Assembly: GCA_026418875.1 (NCBI GenBank)
Contig: JAOAAM010000331.1
Span: forward strand, 1 to 10,353
Origin: Gemmataceae bacterium
GTDB lineage: Bacteria; Planctomycetota; Planctomycetia; Gemmatales; Gemmataceae
DNA length: 10,353 nucleotides
Direction: 5' to 3'
In this document: positions 1 to 8,025 of the stretch, piece after piece
How the letters are laid out: each line of letters begins with the position of its first letter
Numbering within the stretch: position 1 is the stretch's first letter
Position numbers and translations under genes: made by a program
The notes under the pieces: generated by a model
What the model saw: only the letters and a program-made list of their open reading frames with translations
Databases searched by the model: none
What the model was told of the DNA's origin: nothing

Positions 1-801
1 ATCATGGCCCGCCGCATCCTTTGGCGGATGAACCTCCCGTTTGCCTATCGCGAGCAGATCACGGCGCTGGTCCGCCATCATTTGGTCCCCTTGTACTTGG
101 TCGACCGGGAGGAACCGCAACGCCTGGCCATCGAGGTCAGCCAAACCGCCCGCACGGACCATCTAGCGCTGCTGTCCGAAGCGGATGCCCGGGGCCGGAT
201 CTGCCCAGACCCTCAGCGACTGCTAGGCAATATCGGCTATTTCGTCGAGCTTTGTCAGGAACTGAAATGCTGGGGGCAGCCTTACGTTTTCCCGTCGGAT
301 CATTCGCGCTTCCTGTTTTTCCACGCTCTTGGCCAGTCGCCGCGGAGCCTCGGGCAAGAGGATTTTGCTTGCGAGGTTGTGCTGATGTCCGGGTTGCCGG
401 GTGCGGGGAAGGATTATTGGATTCAACACCATCTCCGCGGCTGGCCGGTCATTTCCATCGACGAAATCCGGTCGCAACTGGGGGTCGCCCCACACCATGC
501 CCAGGGCGAGGTGGTCAATCGGGCTCGGGAATTGGCCCGGGACTACTTGCAGGAACGGCGAAATTTCATTTGGAATGCGACCAATCTGAGCCGACAGGTT
601 CGAGCGGAATGTGTTCGCTTGTTCGCCGAGTTCAACGCTCGGGTCCGCATTGTGTACCGGGAGGTGTCATCCGATCGCCTGTACTATCAGAACCGCAATC
701 GTCGCCATCGGGTTCCAGCATCCGTCATCGAACGCATGTTAGATCGTTGGGAAACCCCCGATCGCACAGAAGCTCATCAAGTCGATTGGATCGTGGATTA
801 A
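1..801 (+). CDS. HD domain-polynucleotide kinase-like fusion (HD-Pnk type), 5' partial
   Basis: The reading frame is open from base 1. The first visible ATG is at 4, but the first ~70 residues look like the second half of an HD domain (RHH at 24-26, the SEADARGR block at 58-65 with a possible metal-binding Asp61), so the true start is probably upstream. Residues ~123-250 form a P-loop kinase domain of the AAA_33/T4 Pnk-like type: Walker A GLPGAGKD at 130-137, ISIDEIR at 150-156, WNATNLSRQVR at 190-200 and a VPASVIERML helix near 237-246 followed by WETP. Family knowledge: HD-Pnk enzymes such as that of Runella slithyformis join an HD 2',3'-phosphoesterase to a 5'-OH polynucleotide kinase and heal broken RNA or DNA ends in the cytoplasm. 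That role here is inference. Oddity: the residues after the P-loop Lys are Asp-Tyr instead of Ser/Thr. The stop TAA is at 799-801, and the next gene converges on it. Confidence 0.8.
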   Translation: MMARRILWRMNLPFAYREQITALVRHHLVPLYLVDREEPQRLAIEVSQTARTDHLALLSEADARGRICPDPQRLLGNIGYFVELCQELKCWGQPYVFPSDHSRFLFFHALGQSPRSLGQEDFACEVVLMSGLPGAGKDYWIQHHLRGWPVISIDEIRSQLGVAPHHAQGEVVNRARELARDYLQERRNFIWNATNLSRQVRAECVRLFAEFNARVRIVYREVSSDRLYYQNRNRRHRVPASVIERMLDRWETPDRTEAHQVDWIVD

Positions 802-844
802 CGGAAGCATCCCGAACGAATTGACGTTAGAACTGACGGCACTT

Positions 845-893
845 TGCAAAAAAATAGCCCGACGGGCACGATGTGGGCACCGCCGGGCCTATT
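845..893 (-). terminator. Intrinsic terminator of the alpha-toroid gene
   Basis: An imperfect hairpin spans 853-893: AATAG (853-857) pairs with CTATT (889-893) and the CCCG/CGGG core lies inside, with one bulged base and internal mismatches. Read on the minus strand it ends in a run of seven T (complement of 848-854). It lies about 30 nt past the stop of the minus-strand gene. On the plus strand no T-tract follows, so it is not expected to stop the convergent kinase gene. Confidence 0.65.
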
Positions 894-922
894 CGAGACG
901 ACCGTTGAGCGGCGTCAGGGAA

Positions 923-2905
923 TCATCGGCCGCCCTTGTTCTTTTCGTACCAGTTCAACCAGTCCTGGATTGCCTTGGTCCGTTGGAGGTCACTCGCGTT
1001 GGACTTGGGCCCGAAATCTTTGCCGGTGACATCCCGCAGAGCGGCGGCGGCGGCCCGCCAGACCGAAGTGTCGATATCATCGAGCAAGCGGATCAGGTCC
1101 ATCGTGAGTTCCTTCTCCTTTTTAATCCCGGTCGCCACGGCGGCAGCCCGCCGCAACTCGGCACTGTCATTGTCCATAAAACTGCGGAGTTTGTTGACAT
1201 TTTCCCGGGTCATGCGTTCCGTCAGGGCCTTCCGGGCTTGCTCTTGGGCATCGCCCTTCAGTTGCGGGATGGCATCCGCCAAGGCCAAGGTGAACTTCTC
1301 GCCTTCGCCCTTGGCGAATTCCTTCAGCAGAGCGGCCCGTTTGGAATCGCCGGCCGAGACTAGGTTCTCGGTCAGCGGTTTCGATTCCTCGTTGCCGACT
1401 GCGATGAAGCTGGGCTTGCCGCCTTGGCTCGGCTTGATGTCTCCGGCCTGCCCGGACTTCATGCCGCGGTCGATCACCGCACTGAGGTCGCGGACGATGT
1501 TGCTTCGGCACAGGAACATGACGCCGAAAGCTGCGCCGCAGTCGTTGCCGTACTTGTAATACCAGCTGCCGTCGGGCTGTTGGGTTTGCACGAGGTAATC
1601 GGCCCCCCACGTGTACCAATCTTTCCCACCCGGCAGGGTCTTCAGACCGTACACCATGCAGACTCGTTCGAGGGACCAAAGGAAGTAGAGGTCGTTGCGA
1701 GGATCGCCTTGGTTCATCATGCCTTGCATGCCTGGCATGTTGGGGGCCATTCCCGGTGCTCCCGGGAAGCCGCCCGGTGGACCGCCACCCACGCCTGCCG
1801 GGCCGGGAGCCGGACCCAACGGAATGTTGCCGCCACCGGGAAAACCAGGTCGCCCGGGTTGATTGGGCGCAACCCCGGGCCGCTGCCCTCCGCCCGCAGC
1901 CTGATTGGCCCGATTTGTCGCATTGAACAGGTTACCAATGTACGCCAATCCGCCTTTGACCGACTTGTCGCTCATGATTTTCGAGATGTCCAAGCGGCTC
2001 GACTCTTTCGCTTGGGCACCCTCGAAGCGACCGTCGGCACTGATTCGGCCCCGCGACTTCAACGTCCGTTCACCCTTAGCGCCGTACACGATCGCCAACC
2101 CCAGCAGTCCAGCGCAGGTCATCGATGGCGTCGAAATTTGCAGTCCACGGCTGGTGTACGACCATCCGCCGTCGTTCGGATTCTGCGTCGCGCGGAAACG
2201 GGTCTCGATGGCCTTGAGCGCATTATCCACGGGGATGCCATACTTGCGGGCCGTCCACAACGCAATGACGGCAAACTGGGTGTTGGAGTTGTCGTCCATG
2301 TTCTGCAACTCGCCGGGCAGAATCATCCGCCGACCTTTCAACATCTCAGCGATCCCCTCATCCAGGGTCGCCCGAGGCTGGCTACCCGCGGTCGGGAGAT
2401 CACGCCCGCCCTTGAGAACGGCACCATTCAAAGCGTTTCTCAGCCGCTGTTTCTCGGCATCGTCAAGGCCCGCGCAGTAGTAGCTCCAGCCGCCCCACTG
2501 AGTCTGCCCGAAGAGCAGTCGTACGGCCATCGACTGGATCAACAGCGTATCGATTTCCTCGCCGAGTTTGTCCAGGAAAATAATGTCCAAGGCGAGCTGA
2601 TACGTCTTGTTTTGATGAATAGCGGCTTCCCGCACCTGGCGGGCAATGTGCTGGATGACTGGGTCATCCAATCGCACACCCGCTTCCAGCATCGCAATCC
2701 CGGCCAACGCCGCCGGTCCCTCACCATGACCACCCGAGTCTTCGCTGCCTGGGGCGAAATTTCCCGCGGGATTGGACCCGCCGAAACGCTGCTTCAGATA
2801 GCCGATGGCTCGCTCCATGGCCGCTTTGTACTGCCGCTCGTCCGCCGACGACGTGGAGACGATCGCGGCGGCAAGTGCCAACGAAAGAATGATGCGATGA
2901 AACAT
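923..2905 (-). CDS. Exported alpha-toroid (prenyltransferase/squalene-oxidase repeat) protein with C-terminal HEAT-like region
   Basis: This 660-residue protein starts with a signal peptide (hydrophobic core ~4-16, likely cleavage after SSA at 19-21), so it should act outside the cytoplasm. Three QW-like motifs mark an alpha/alpha toroid: QTQWGGWSYY (134-143), QNPNDGGWSY (241-250) and QQPDGSWYY (442-450), with NSNTQFAVIALW at 206-217. Family knowledge: the fold is shared with squalene-hopene cyclases and protein prenyltransferases. I see no DxDD-type cyclase motif, and many planctomycete members have no known reaction, so catalysis should not be assumed. Residues ~334-400 are a Gly/Pro/Met/Asn-rich insert splitting the toroid. 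Residues ~520-625 are helical, with Arg-Arg-Ala-Ala-Ala and Trp-Arg-Ala-Ala-Ala patterns like HEAT repeats. The ATG at 2905 has GAGGAG just upstream, unusually close to the start. The gene diverges from the aldehyde dehydrogenase gene. Confidence 0.85.
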   Translation of the reverse strand: MFHRIILSLALAAAIVSTSSADERQYKAAMERAIGYLKQRFGGSNPAGNFAPGSEDSGGHGEGPAALAGIAMLEAGVRLDDPVIQHIARQVREAAIHQNKTYQLALDIIFLDKLGEEIDTLLIQSMAVRLLFGQTQWGGWSYYCAGLDDAEKQRLRNALNGAVLKGGRDLPTAGSQPRATLDEGIAEMLKGRRMILPGELQNMDDNSNTQFAVIALWTARKYGIPVDNALKAIETRFRATQNPNDGGWSYTSRGLQISTPSMTCAGLLGLAIVYGAKGERTLKSRGRISADGRFEGAQAKESSRLDISKIMSDKSVKGGLAYIGNLFNATNRANQAAGGGQRPGVAPNQPGRPGFPGGGNIPLGPAPGPAGVGGGPPGGFPGAPGMAPNMPGMQGMMNQGDPRNDLYFLWSLERVCMVYGLKTLPGGKDWYTWGADYLVQTQQPDGSWYYKYGNDCGAAFGVMFLCRSNIVRDLSAVIDRGMKSGQAGDIKPSQGGKPSFIAVGNEESKPLTENLVSAGDSKRAALLKEFAKGEGEKFTLALADAIPQLKGDAQEQARKALTERMTRENVNKLRSFMDNDSAELRRAAAVATGIKKEKELTMDLIRLLDDIDTSVWRAAAAALRDVTGKDFGPKSNASDLQRTKAIQDWLNWYEKNKGGR

Positions 2906-2948
2906 GGCTCCTCTGCCTCAAAATTCCAGAGGGAACACCCCAATGGGC

Positions 2949-2978
2949 AGCATAACGCCTTGATTGGTCAAATGACAA
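2949..2978 (-). promoter_or_regulatory. Candidate sigma70-type promoter for the alpha-toroid gene
   Basis: On the minus strand TTGTCA (complement of 2973-2978, five of six matches to the -35 consensus) is followed after 18 nt by TATGCT (complement of 2949-2954, four of six to the -10). This would give a leader of about 35-40 nt before the ATG at 2905. I see no comparably good plus-strand promoter for the dehydrogenase in the 197-nt divergent gap. This is motif matching only, and planctomycete promoter consensus is poorly known. Confidence 0.35.
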
Positions 2979-3102
2979 CCAGTTTTGGCGAAATTCTGGA
3001 CAAATTCACACCCCAGGGCAGACACCCCGACCGTCCAGGCGTAGCATTCCCACACACACCCTTGATCTCTCCACCTTCAACCAGCAACCGAGGATGACTT
3101 CT

Positions 3103-4584
3103 ATGACTGCTCTTGCATCGGCTCCCCGCTCCACGGTTCCAGGCAAGAATTGGCAGACCAAGCTGTTGATTGACGGGCAGTGGGTGGATCCCGTCGATGG
3201 CAAATCGTTCGAGACCTACAACCCAGCCACGGGTGAGGTGATCGCTGTCGTCGCGGAAGGAAATGCCAAGGACATCGACAAAGCAGTGCAAGCCGCGCGG
3301 CGGGCCTTGGAGAGCGGTCCCTGGTCGAGAATGGACGCCGCCGACCGTGGCCGACTCCTGTTCAAACTCGCTGACTTGGTCGAGAGGGAGAAGGAGCAGC
3401 TCGCGCAACTCGAATCGCTGAATTGTGGCAAGACCATCACCGACTCCCGCGGGGATCTGGAAGGCGTGATCAACACCTTGCGTTACTACGCGGGTTGGGC
3501 CGACAAGATCGAAGGGAAAACCGTTCCCGTCCGAGGCGGCTTCCTCTCATACACGTTGCGACAGCCGGTCGGCGTGGTCGGACAAATCATTCCGTGGAAT
3601 TTCCCGCTGCTGATGTTGGCGTGGAAGTGGGGTCCGGCATTGGCGTGCGGCAATACGGTGGTCATGAAGCCCGCCGAGCAAACTCCCCTCACCGCCCTGC
3701 GTATGGGAGAGTTGGCGATGGAAGCCGGCTTCCCGCCCGGGGTCATCAATTTGGTCAACGGGTTCGGTGAAACGGCCGGCGACGCCCTCGTTGTTCACCC
3801 GGACGTCGACAAAATTGCGTTCACGGGTCACGTGGACACGGCCAAGATCATCCAAAAACGTGCCGCGGACACTCTCAAACGCTGCACCTTCGAGTTGGGC
3901 GGCAAAAGCCCGAACGTGATCTTCGCCGATGCCGACATGCAGCAAGCCGTCGACGGCGCGTTCCACGCCATCTATTTCCACGGCGGACAATGCTGCACGG
4001 CTGGCTCGCGCCTGTTCGTCGAGGAATCGATCAAGGACGAATTCGTGCGACGCCTAGTCGAAAAGGCCCGACGTCGCCGCATCGGGGATCAACTCGACCC
4101 CTCGACCGAGCAGGGGCCGCAAGTCTCCCGCGAGCAGCAAGACAAGATCCTGCATTACTGCGAGCTTGGCCAAAAGGAAGGTGCCCAGTTGGTCCTCGGC
4201 GGCAAACGCTGGGGCGACCGCGGCTTCTTCGTCGAACCAACGGTCTTCGATAACGTCCGCGACGATATGACCATCGCCCGGGACGAGATTTTCGGACCGG
4301 TGGTCGGCATTCTGCCGTTCAAGAGTTTCGACGAGGTTGTGGACCGGGCGAACCGGACTTATTACGGACTCGCCGCGGCGATTTTCACCAAGAACATCGA
4401 CAAGGCCCACCTCTTCGCCCGGGCCGTCAAAGCGGGCACGGTGTGGGTCAACTGCTACCACGTCGTCGATACGACGACGCCCTTCGGCGGCTTCAAGATG
4501 TCGGGCCAAGGTCGAGAGAACGGGGAAGCGGCACTGGAGCACTACACGGAAACCAAGACCGTCACGATCAAGCTGGGTTCATAA
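3103..4584 (+). CDS. NAD(P)+-dependent aldehyde dehydrogenase (ALDH1/2-like)
   Basis: This cytoplasmic enzyme should oxidise an aldehyde to its carboxylic acid with NAD(P)+; the substrate cannot be read from sequence. The full-length family hallmarks are present (numbered from the ATG at 3094): PWNFP at 167-171 with Asn169, the cofactor-binding MKPAEQTP at 191-198 with Lys192, FELGGKSP at 266-273 with general base Glu267, GQCCTAGSR at 298-306 with catalytic Cys301, and EIFGPV at 398-403. The length of ~493 residues is normal. Position 246 in FTGHVDTA is His where many relatives have Ser (FTGS); from memory this variant is common in planctomycete and acidobacterial members. Start choice: an ATG at 3094 directly abuts GAGG (3090-3093), leaving no spacer, while the ATG at 3103 sits 9 nt from it, so 3103 is preferred. 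An exported propeller gene follows after 52 nt and may be co-transcribed. Confidence 0.93.
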   Translation: MTALASAPRSTVPGKNWQTKLLIDGQWVDPVDGKSFETYNPATGEVIAVVAEGNAKDIDKAVQAARRALESGPWSRMDAADRGRLLFKLADLVEREKEQLAQLESLNCGKTITDSRGDLEGVINTLRYYAGWADKIEGKTVPVRGGFLSYTLRQPVGVVGQIIPWNFPLLMLAWKWGPALACGNTVVMKPAEQTPLTALRMGELAMEAGFPPGVINLVNGFGETAGDALVVHPDVDKIAFTGHVDTAKIIQKRAADTLKRCTFELGGKSPNVIFADADMQQAVDGAFHAIYFHGGQCCTAGSRLFVEESIKDEFVRRLVEKARRRRIGDQLDPSTEQGPQVSREQQDKILHYCELGQKEGAQLVLGGKRWGDRGFFVEPTVFDNVRDDMTIARDEIFGPVVGILPFKSFDEVVDRANRTYYGLAAAIFTKNIDKAHLFARAVKAGTVWVNCYHVVDTTTPFGGFKMSGQGRENGEAALEHYTETKTVTIKLGS

Positions 4585-4636
4585 CTGTGTCGGTGCCCGT
4601 GACGGAAACAATCTCCCAAGTGTCGAGGGATCTCCT

Positions 4637-5887
4637 GTGACGAATCGAGGTTGGATCTTCCTGGTTTTGCTGCTGCCTTGCTCCTTGGGCGGCAATTGGC
4701 CGCAGTGGCGCGGTCCCAATCACAACGGCATCTCCGACGAGACCGGCCTGCCCGACTCATGGTCGGAGACGAGCAACATCTTGTGGAAACTGCCGATGCC
4801 GGGGATGGGATGCTCCACACCCGCGGTCTGGAACGACCGGATTTTCCTCACGAGTGAGGACGGGTCCGACATTGTGCTGCTGTGCGTCAGCACCGACGGC
4901 AAGGAACAGTGGCGGCGGCGGATCGGCACGGCAACGCGCAAAGCCCGGGGCGACGAAGGGAACGGAGCAACGGCTTCTCCCAGCACCGACGGGCGGCATG
5001 TCTGGGCGTTTGCCGGCAGCGGCGAGTTGTGTTGCCATACCGTGGATGGGGAACCGGTCTGGAGTTTCAACGTTCAAGAGCGATACGGACGGTTCAATAT
5101 CCAGTTCGGGATGCACTCCACACCCACGTTGCACGGCGATCGGCTGTACATGCAGACCTTGCACACAAACGGGCAGTGGGTGTTCGCCGTGGACAAGCTC
5201 ACCGGCAAGGAAGTGTGGAAGATTGATCGCCCGGCGGATACCCCCCGACATTGGGAGTCGCCGCACGGTTACGCCTCGACCACGATCTGGCAGCGCGGCA
5301 GCGAGGCGTTCCTGATCGTTCACGGCAACGACTACACCACCGGACATCGTCTCGACGACGGTGCGGAGATCTGGCGTGTCGGCGATTTGAACAAGGACGG
5401 CATCACCCATTGGCGATTCGTCTCATCGCCGGCCGCGGCCGAGGACATCATCGTGATCCCGACTTGCAAGAACGGCCCCACGGTCGCCATCCGGCCCGAC
5501 GTGAAAGGATTCGTCAAGGAGGGCGGCGAGGGCGAGCTGTGGCGTTACCGGGCGACCCCCGACGTCCCCACCCCCTTGATCCACAACGGGCTGGTGTATC
5601 TATGCCGGGCCGAGGGGCAGGTCGTTTGCCTGGACGCGAAGACGGGGAAAGTGATTTATGAAGACCGCGGCTACAACTCGCGGCATCGCGCCTCACCCGT
5701 GCTGGCTGATGGCAAAATCTACCTCACGGCCCGCAACGGCACCTTCAGCGTCATCGCGGTGGGACCGGAATATCGATTGATCTCCCGGCACAAATTGGAC
5801 GACGAATTCGCCGCATCGCCAGCCATCTCCAACGGTCGGATCTACCTGCGCGGTTTCAAATCGCTGTATGCGGTCGGTCTGAAGTAA
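4637..5887 (+). CDS. Exported PQQ-like beta-propeller protein
   Basis: The 416-residue product starts at GTG 4637. GAGGGA (4625-4630) lies 6 nt upstream, and no other start codon exists in frame after the dehydrogenase stop. A short signal peptide (hydrophobic ~6-18) points to export. The mature protein opens with NWPQWRGPNHNG (20-31), a block typical of planctomycete PQQ-like propellers. Repeated blades follow, with motifs such as DGKEQWRRRIG (87-97), DGEPVWSFNV (137-146), LTGKEVWKI (188-196), DDGAEIWRV (240-248) and DAKTGKVIYED (333-343). Family knowledge: these resemble BamB and quinoprotein-dehydrogenase propellers, but many do not bind PQQ and act as scaffolds. No haem-binding CxxCH or obvious dehydrogenase active site is seen, so enzymatic function is not claimed. 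The LLPC near the signal peptide is not an acceptable lipobox because Pro precedes the Cys. The gene is closed by a strong terminator. Confidence 0.87.
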   Translation: MTNRGWIFLVLLLPCSLGGNWPQWRGPNHNGISDETGLPDSWSETSNILWKLPMPGMGCSTPAVWNDRIFLTSEDGSDIVLLCVSTDGKEQWRRRIGTATRKARGDEGNGATASPSTDGRHVWAFAGSGELCCHTVDGEPVWSFNVQERYGRFNIQFGMHSTPTLHGDRLYMQTLHTNGQWVFAVDKLTGKEVWKIDRPADTPRHWESPHGYASTTIWQRGSEAFLIVHGNDYTTGHRLDDGAEIWRVGDLNKDGITHWRFVSSPAAAEDIIVIPTCKNGPTVAIRPDVKGFVKEGGEGELWRYRATPDVPTPLIHNGLVYLCRAEGQVVCLDAKTGKVIYEDRGYNSRHRASPVLADGKIYLTARNGTFSVIAVGPEYRLISRHKLDDEFAASPAISNGRIYLRGFKSLYAVGLK

Positions 5888-5920
5888 GCCGAGGCAACCC
5901 TCTCCCAGACGCAGACGTGG

Positions 5921-5953
5921 TCGGACCCAGCGCAGGCTGGGTCCGATTTTTTT
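5921..5953 (+). terminator. Strong intrinsic terminator after the PQQ-like gene
   Basis: A perfect 11-bp stem (TCGGACCCAGC at 5921-5931 with GCTGGGTCCGA at 5936-5946), a GCAG tetraloop and seven T at 5947-5953 form a textbook Rho-independent terminator. It begins 34 nt after the stop codon and separates the dehydrogenase/propeller pair from the DUF1559/WD40 pair. Confidence 0.93.
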
Positions 5954-5982
5954 GTGCACAAAGCGGAAGAACCTGTTATAAC
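5952..5982 (+). promoter_or_regulatory. Candidate promoter (extended -10) for the DUF1559-WD40 pair
   Basis: TGTTATAAC (5974-5982) contains a TGn extension and TATAAC, five of six matches to the -10 consensus. A weak -35-like TTGTGC lies at 5952-5957, 19 nt upstream, overlapping the end of the preceding terminator T-tract. Transcription would start near 5989, leaving a leader of ~40 nt. The element also lies in the 10-bp palindrome TGTTATAACA (5974-5983), so an operator cannot be excluded. Confidence 0.42.
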
Positions 5983-6030
5983 AAGTTGATACGTCCCTTC
6001 ATCGTCGTCGTAACGGGGGTTCATTTCGTC

Positions 6031-6933
6031 ATGTATCGTCAACGTCGCGGTTTTACCTTGATTGAACTCTTGGTGGTCATCGCCATCATCAGCGTCCTGA
6101 TCGGCCTTTTGCTTCCCGCCGTTCAGAACGTGCGGGAAGCGGCGGCCCGGATGAAGTGCCAGAACAATTTAAAGCAGATTGGGCTGGCGTTGCACAATTA
6201 CCACTCAGCGTACCAGAAATTCCCCATGGGGATTCATTCAGTCGCCGCGGCGACCAACGAGGAGGGCCACGGTCCCGGCTGGGGCTGGGCGGCGTTCTTG
6301 CTCCCCTACCTTGAACAGGAGAATCTGGCCCGGCAGATTGACTTCACGGTGGACATCGCCGACCCACGACACACCGCCGTCCGCGTCACCTCCCTGCCCA
6401 TCTTCCGATGCCCCAGCGATGACGGTCCCGATCGGATCGCCATCCCCAGCGAGCATGGCGGCATCATCTGCGACGTTGCTTTCGCCAACTATGTCGGCAT
6501 GGGTGGTACCTACGAAGTCTCCGAGTATCCGGACACAAACACCGGGGTCTTTCTCCGCAATCGACACATCCGCATCGCCGACATCCGTGACGGCACCAGC
6601 AACACGATCGTGGTCATCGAGCGGGAAAATTCACGGTCGCCCCTGACCACTTGGGTGGGTGCGGTGACCCATGCCATCAACCCGCCGCTCAACCCGGCCT
6701 TTCATGAGGAAGGTCCGCCCACCTTGGTTTTGACGCAAACCGGAGAGGCAGCTGACCATCGAACCCCGAACAACCGGCTTGGCCACGTGGAAGATGCCGG
6801 CAGCCGACATCCCGGCGTCACCTGCTGCCTGTTGGGCGACGGCTCGGTTCGAGTGATCCAGGACACAATCAACCCGGTCATCTGGGAGGCACTCGGCACC
6901 CGCAGTGGTGGCGAGCCGATCGGTGATTATTGA
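6031..6933 (+). CDS. DUF1559 protein with type IV pilin-like N-terminus
   Basis: The 300-residue product has a short basic leader and the prepilin signature GFTLIELLVVIAII at 7-20. Prepilin peptidase should cut after Gly7 and methylate Phe8, with Glu12 as the conserved Glu5 of the mature form. The hydrophobic helix runs to ~30. DUF1559 hallmarks follow: VREAAARMKCQNNLKQIGLALHNY at 34-57, FRCPSDDG at 125-132, IRDGTSNT at 185-192 and, near the C-terminus, SRHPGVTCCLLGDGSVRVI at 258-276 (the H-x9-DG motif). Family knowledge: DUF1559 proteins are greatly expanded in planctomycetes and look like major-pseudopilin-type surface or periplasmic proteins, but their roles are mostly unknown. The ATG at 6031 has only a weak GGGGG 11 nt upstream, yet it is fixed by the leader length before Gly7. 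The WD40 gene follows 25 nt after the stop and is probably co-transcribed. Confidence 0.93.
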   Translation: MYRQRRGFTLIELLVVIAIISVLIGLLLPAVQNVREAAARMKCQNNLKQIGLALHNYHSAYQKFPMGIHSVAAATNEEGHGPGWGWAAFLLPYLEQENLARQIDFTVDIADPRHTAVRVTSLPIFRCPSDDGPDRIAIPSEHGGIICDVAFANYVGMGGTYEVSEYPDTNTGVFLRNRHIRIADIRDGTSNTIVVIERENSRSPLTTWVGAVTHAINPPLNPAFHEEGPPTLVLTQTGEAADHRTPNNRLGHVEDAGSRHPGVTCCLLGDGSVRVIQDTINPVIWEALGTRSGGEPIGDY

Positions 6934-6958
6934 TCGCGGTCCTTCGAGGGAGCATTCG

Positions 6959-7930
6959 GTGTCCGAAGGTTCGGCCAAAACTCCATTCATCATCGCCGGC
7001 GTGTTCGGCCTGGTCGTGTGCTTGATCGCGGCATGGTGGATCCTCCAGCGCGGCGAAGAGATCGCGACCTTGCGGGGGCATCGAGCCGTCGTCCGTAGTG
7101 TCGCTTTCTCCCCAGACGGCAGCCGGATTGCCTCGGCCGGCGATGACGGCGTGGTTTGCCTCTGGGATGCCACGACGAATCAGTTGATCCACCAGGGTCA
7201 AGGCCACCGGGGCCGTGTCTACGGCGTCGTGTTCTCGCCAAGTCTGCCGCTGTTGGCCAGCGTCGGCGAGGATGGGACGGTTCGATTGTGGGATGCATCA
7301 ACGGGCGCGGACAAGGGAAGCCTGCAAGTCTCCTCGAAGGCGCTCGAGTGTCTCACCTTTGCCCCGGATGGTTCGACGTTGGCGGCAGCGGGAGTGGACC
7401 GGGTCATTCATGTCCGGTCTGTCGCCGGCGATTCCCTACCGACACGCGACCTCGTGGGTCACTCGAAGCACGTTCACGGTCTGGCCTTTGGTCGTGATCG
7501 CAAGACGTTGATCTCGGCCGGGGAAGTCGATGGTCTGAAGATTTGGGATTGGACGACCGGCTCGCTCACGGCAAAAGCAGACTTGGGCCGCGGGCACATC
7601 CACCAATTGCGTACCGCTCCCGACGGCTCCCGTCTCGCCATCGCCATGAGCGGTTCGGGGGTTCGACTCTGGTCGATCGCGGAGCGGAGGGATCTCGGCC
7701 CGTTGCCCGGAGCCGGGATGGCTTGGTCCGTCGACTTTTCCCCGGATGGCCAGCGCTTGGCGACCGCCCACGAAGATGGGTCGGTGAAAATCCTCTCTGC
7801 CTCGGGCGAGACCATCAAAAAATTCCGCGGGCACAAGGGGACGGCAACATCCGTCGCTTTTGCCCCCGACGGAAAAAGCATCGTCTCCGGCGGAGGCGAC
7901 GGCTTGGTTAAACGTTGGCCCGTTCCATAA
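6959..7930 (+). CDS. Membrane-anchored seven-repeat WD40 beta-propeller protein
   Basis: I place the start at GTG 6959: GAGGGAG (6946-6952) lies 6 nt upstream. Earlier in-frame GTGs (from 6905) would overlap the DUF1559 gene and lack such a site. The 323-residue protein has one membrane helix at ~10-29 and then roughly seven WD40 repeats (about 39-70, 81-112, 123-153, 167-197, 209-238, 252-280 and 290-320) with typical GH...VAFSPDG...ASAG..DG.V.LWD elements. This is enough for one closed propeller. Few positive charges precede the helix, so topology is uncertain, but an external propeller tethered by an uncleaved signal anchor is the simplest reading. WD40 propellers usually hold protein partners together, and no catalytic domain is present. 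The 25-nt spacing after the DUF1559 gene suggests translation from one transcript. No clear terminator follows before 8026. Confidence 0.88.
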   Translation: MSEGSAKTPFIIAGVFGLVVCLIAAWWILQRGEEIATLRGHRAVVRSVAFSPDGSRIASAGDDGVVCLWDATTNQLIHQGQGHRGRVYGVVFSPSLPLLASVGEDGTVRLWDASTGADKGSLQVSSKALECLTFAPDGSTLAAAGVDRVIHVRSVAGDSLPTRDLVGHSKHVHGLAFGRDRKTLISAGEVDGLKIWDWTTGSLTAKADLGRGHIHQLRTAPDGSRLAIAMSGSGVRLWSIAERRDLGPLPGAGMAWSVDFSPDGQRLATAHEDGSVKILSASGETIKKFRGHKGTATSVAFAPDGKSIVSGGGDGLVKRWPVP

Positions 7931-8025
7931 GTCGGCCGCATCTGCCCCTGTCGACAGCGATCCACAACCTCAGCAGACATTTGAGGCATGGCGGCTGGAA
8001 TTTATCGCGGCGGCGGACTTACCAA

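Noticed and set aside
821..1559. Two plus-strand open frames (821-1363 and 936-1559) over the 3' end of the toroid gene
   Set aside because: They lie antisense to the coherent HEAT-like C-terminus, have no ribosome-binding site of note and no recognisable motif.
1424..3097. 557-residue plus-strand open frame antisense to the alpha-toroid gene
   Set aside because: Shadow of a GC-rich gene. The minus-strand product has a signal peptide, QW-like motifs, a ribosome-binding site and a terminator; the plus-strand product shows no domain and runs through the likely promoter region.
4337..4636. Upstream extension of the PQQ-like gene into the dehydrogenase gene
   Set aside because: The extension has arbitrary Arg/Ser/Thr-rich sequence from another frame of the dehydrogenase. 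GTG 4637 has a good ribosome-binding site directly before a signal peptide.
4664..4700. Possible lipobox (LLPC) in the PQQ-like protein
   Set aside because: Pro at the residue before Cys is not accepted by lipoprotein signal peptidase; an ordinary signal peptide is more likely.
6905..6958. Earlier GTG starts for the WD40 protein overlapping the DUF1559 gene
   Set aside because: No ribosome-binding site at these positions, and the extra residues are unrelated to the membrane anchor. GTG 6959 has GAGGGAG at ideal spacing.
7948..7986. Palindrome CTGTCGACAG (7948-7957) and small hairpin CCTCA/TGAGG (7968-7986) after the WD40 gene
   Set aside because: A 10-bp palindrome and a 5-bp stem with a 9-nt loop and no T-tract are too weak to call a terminator or operator.
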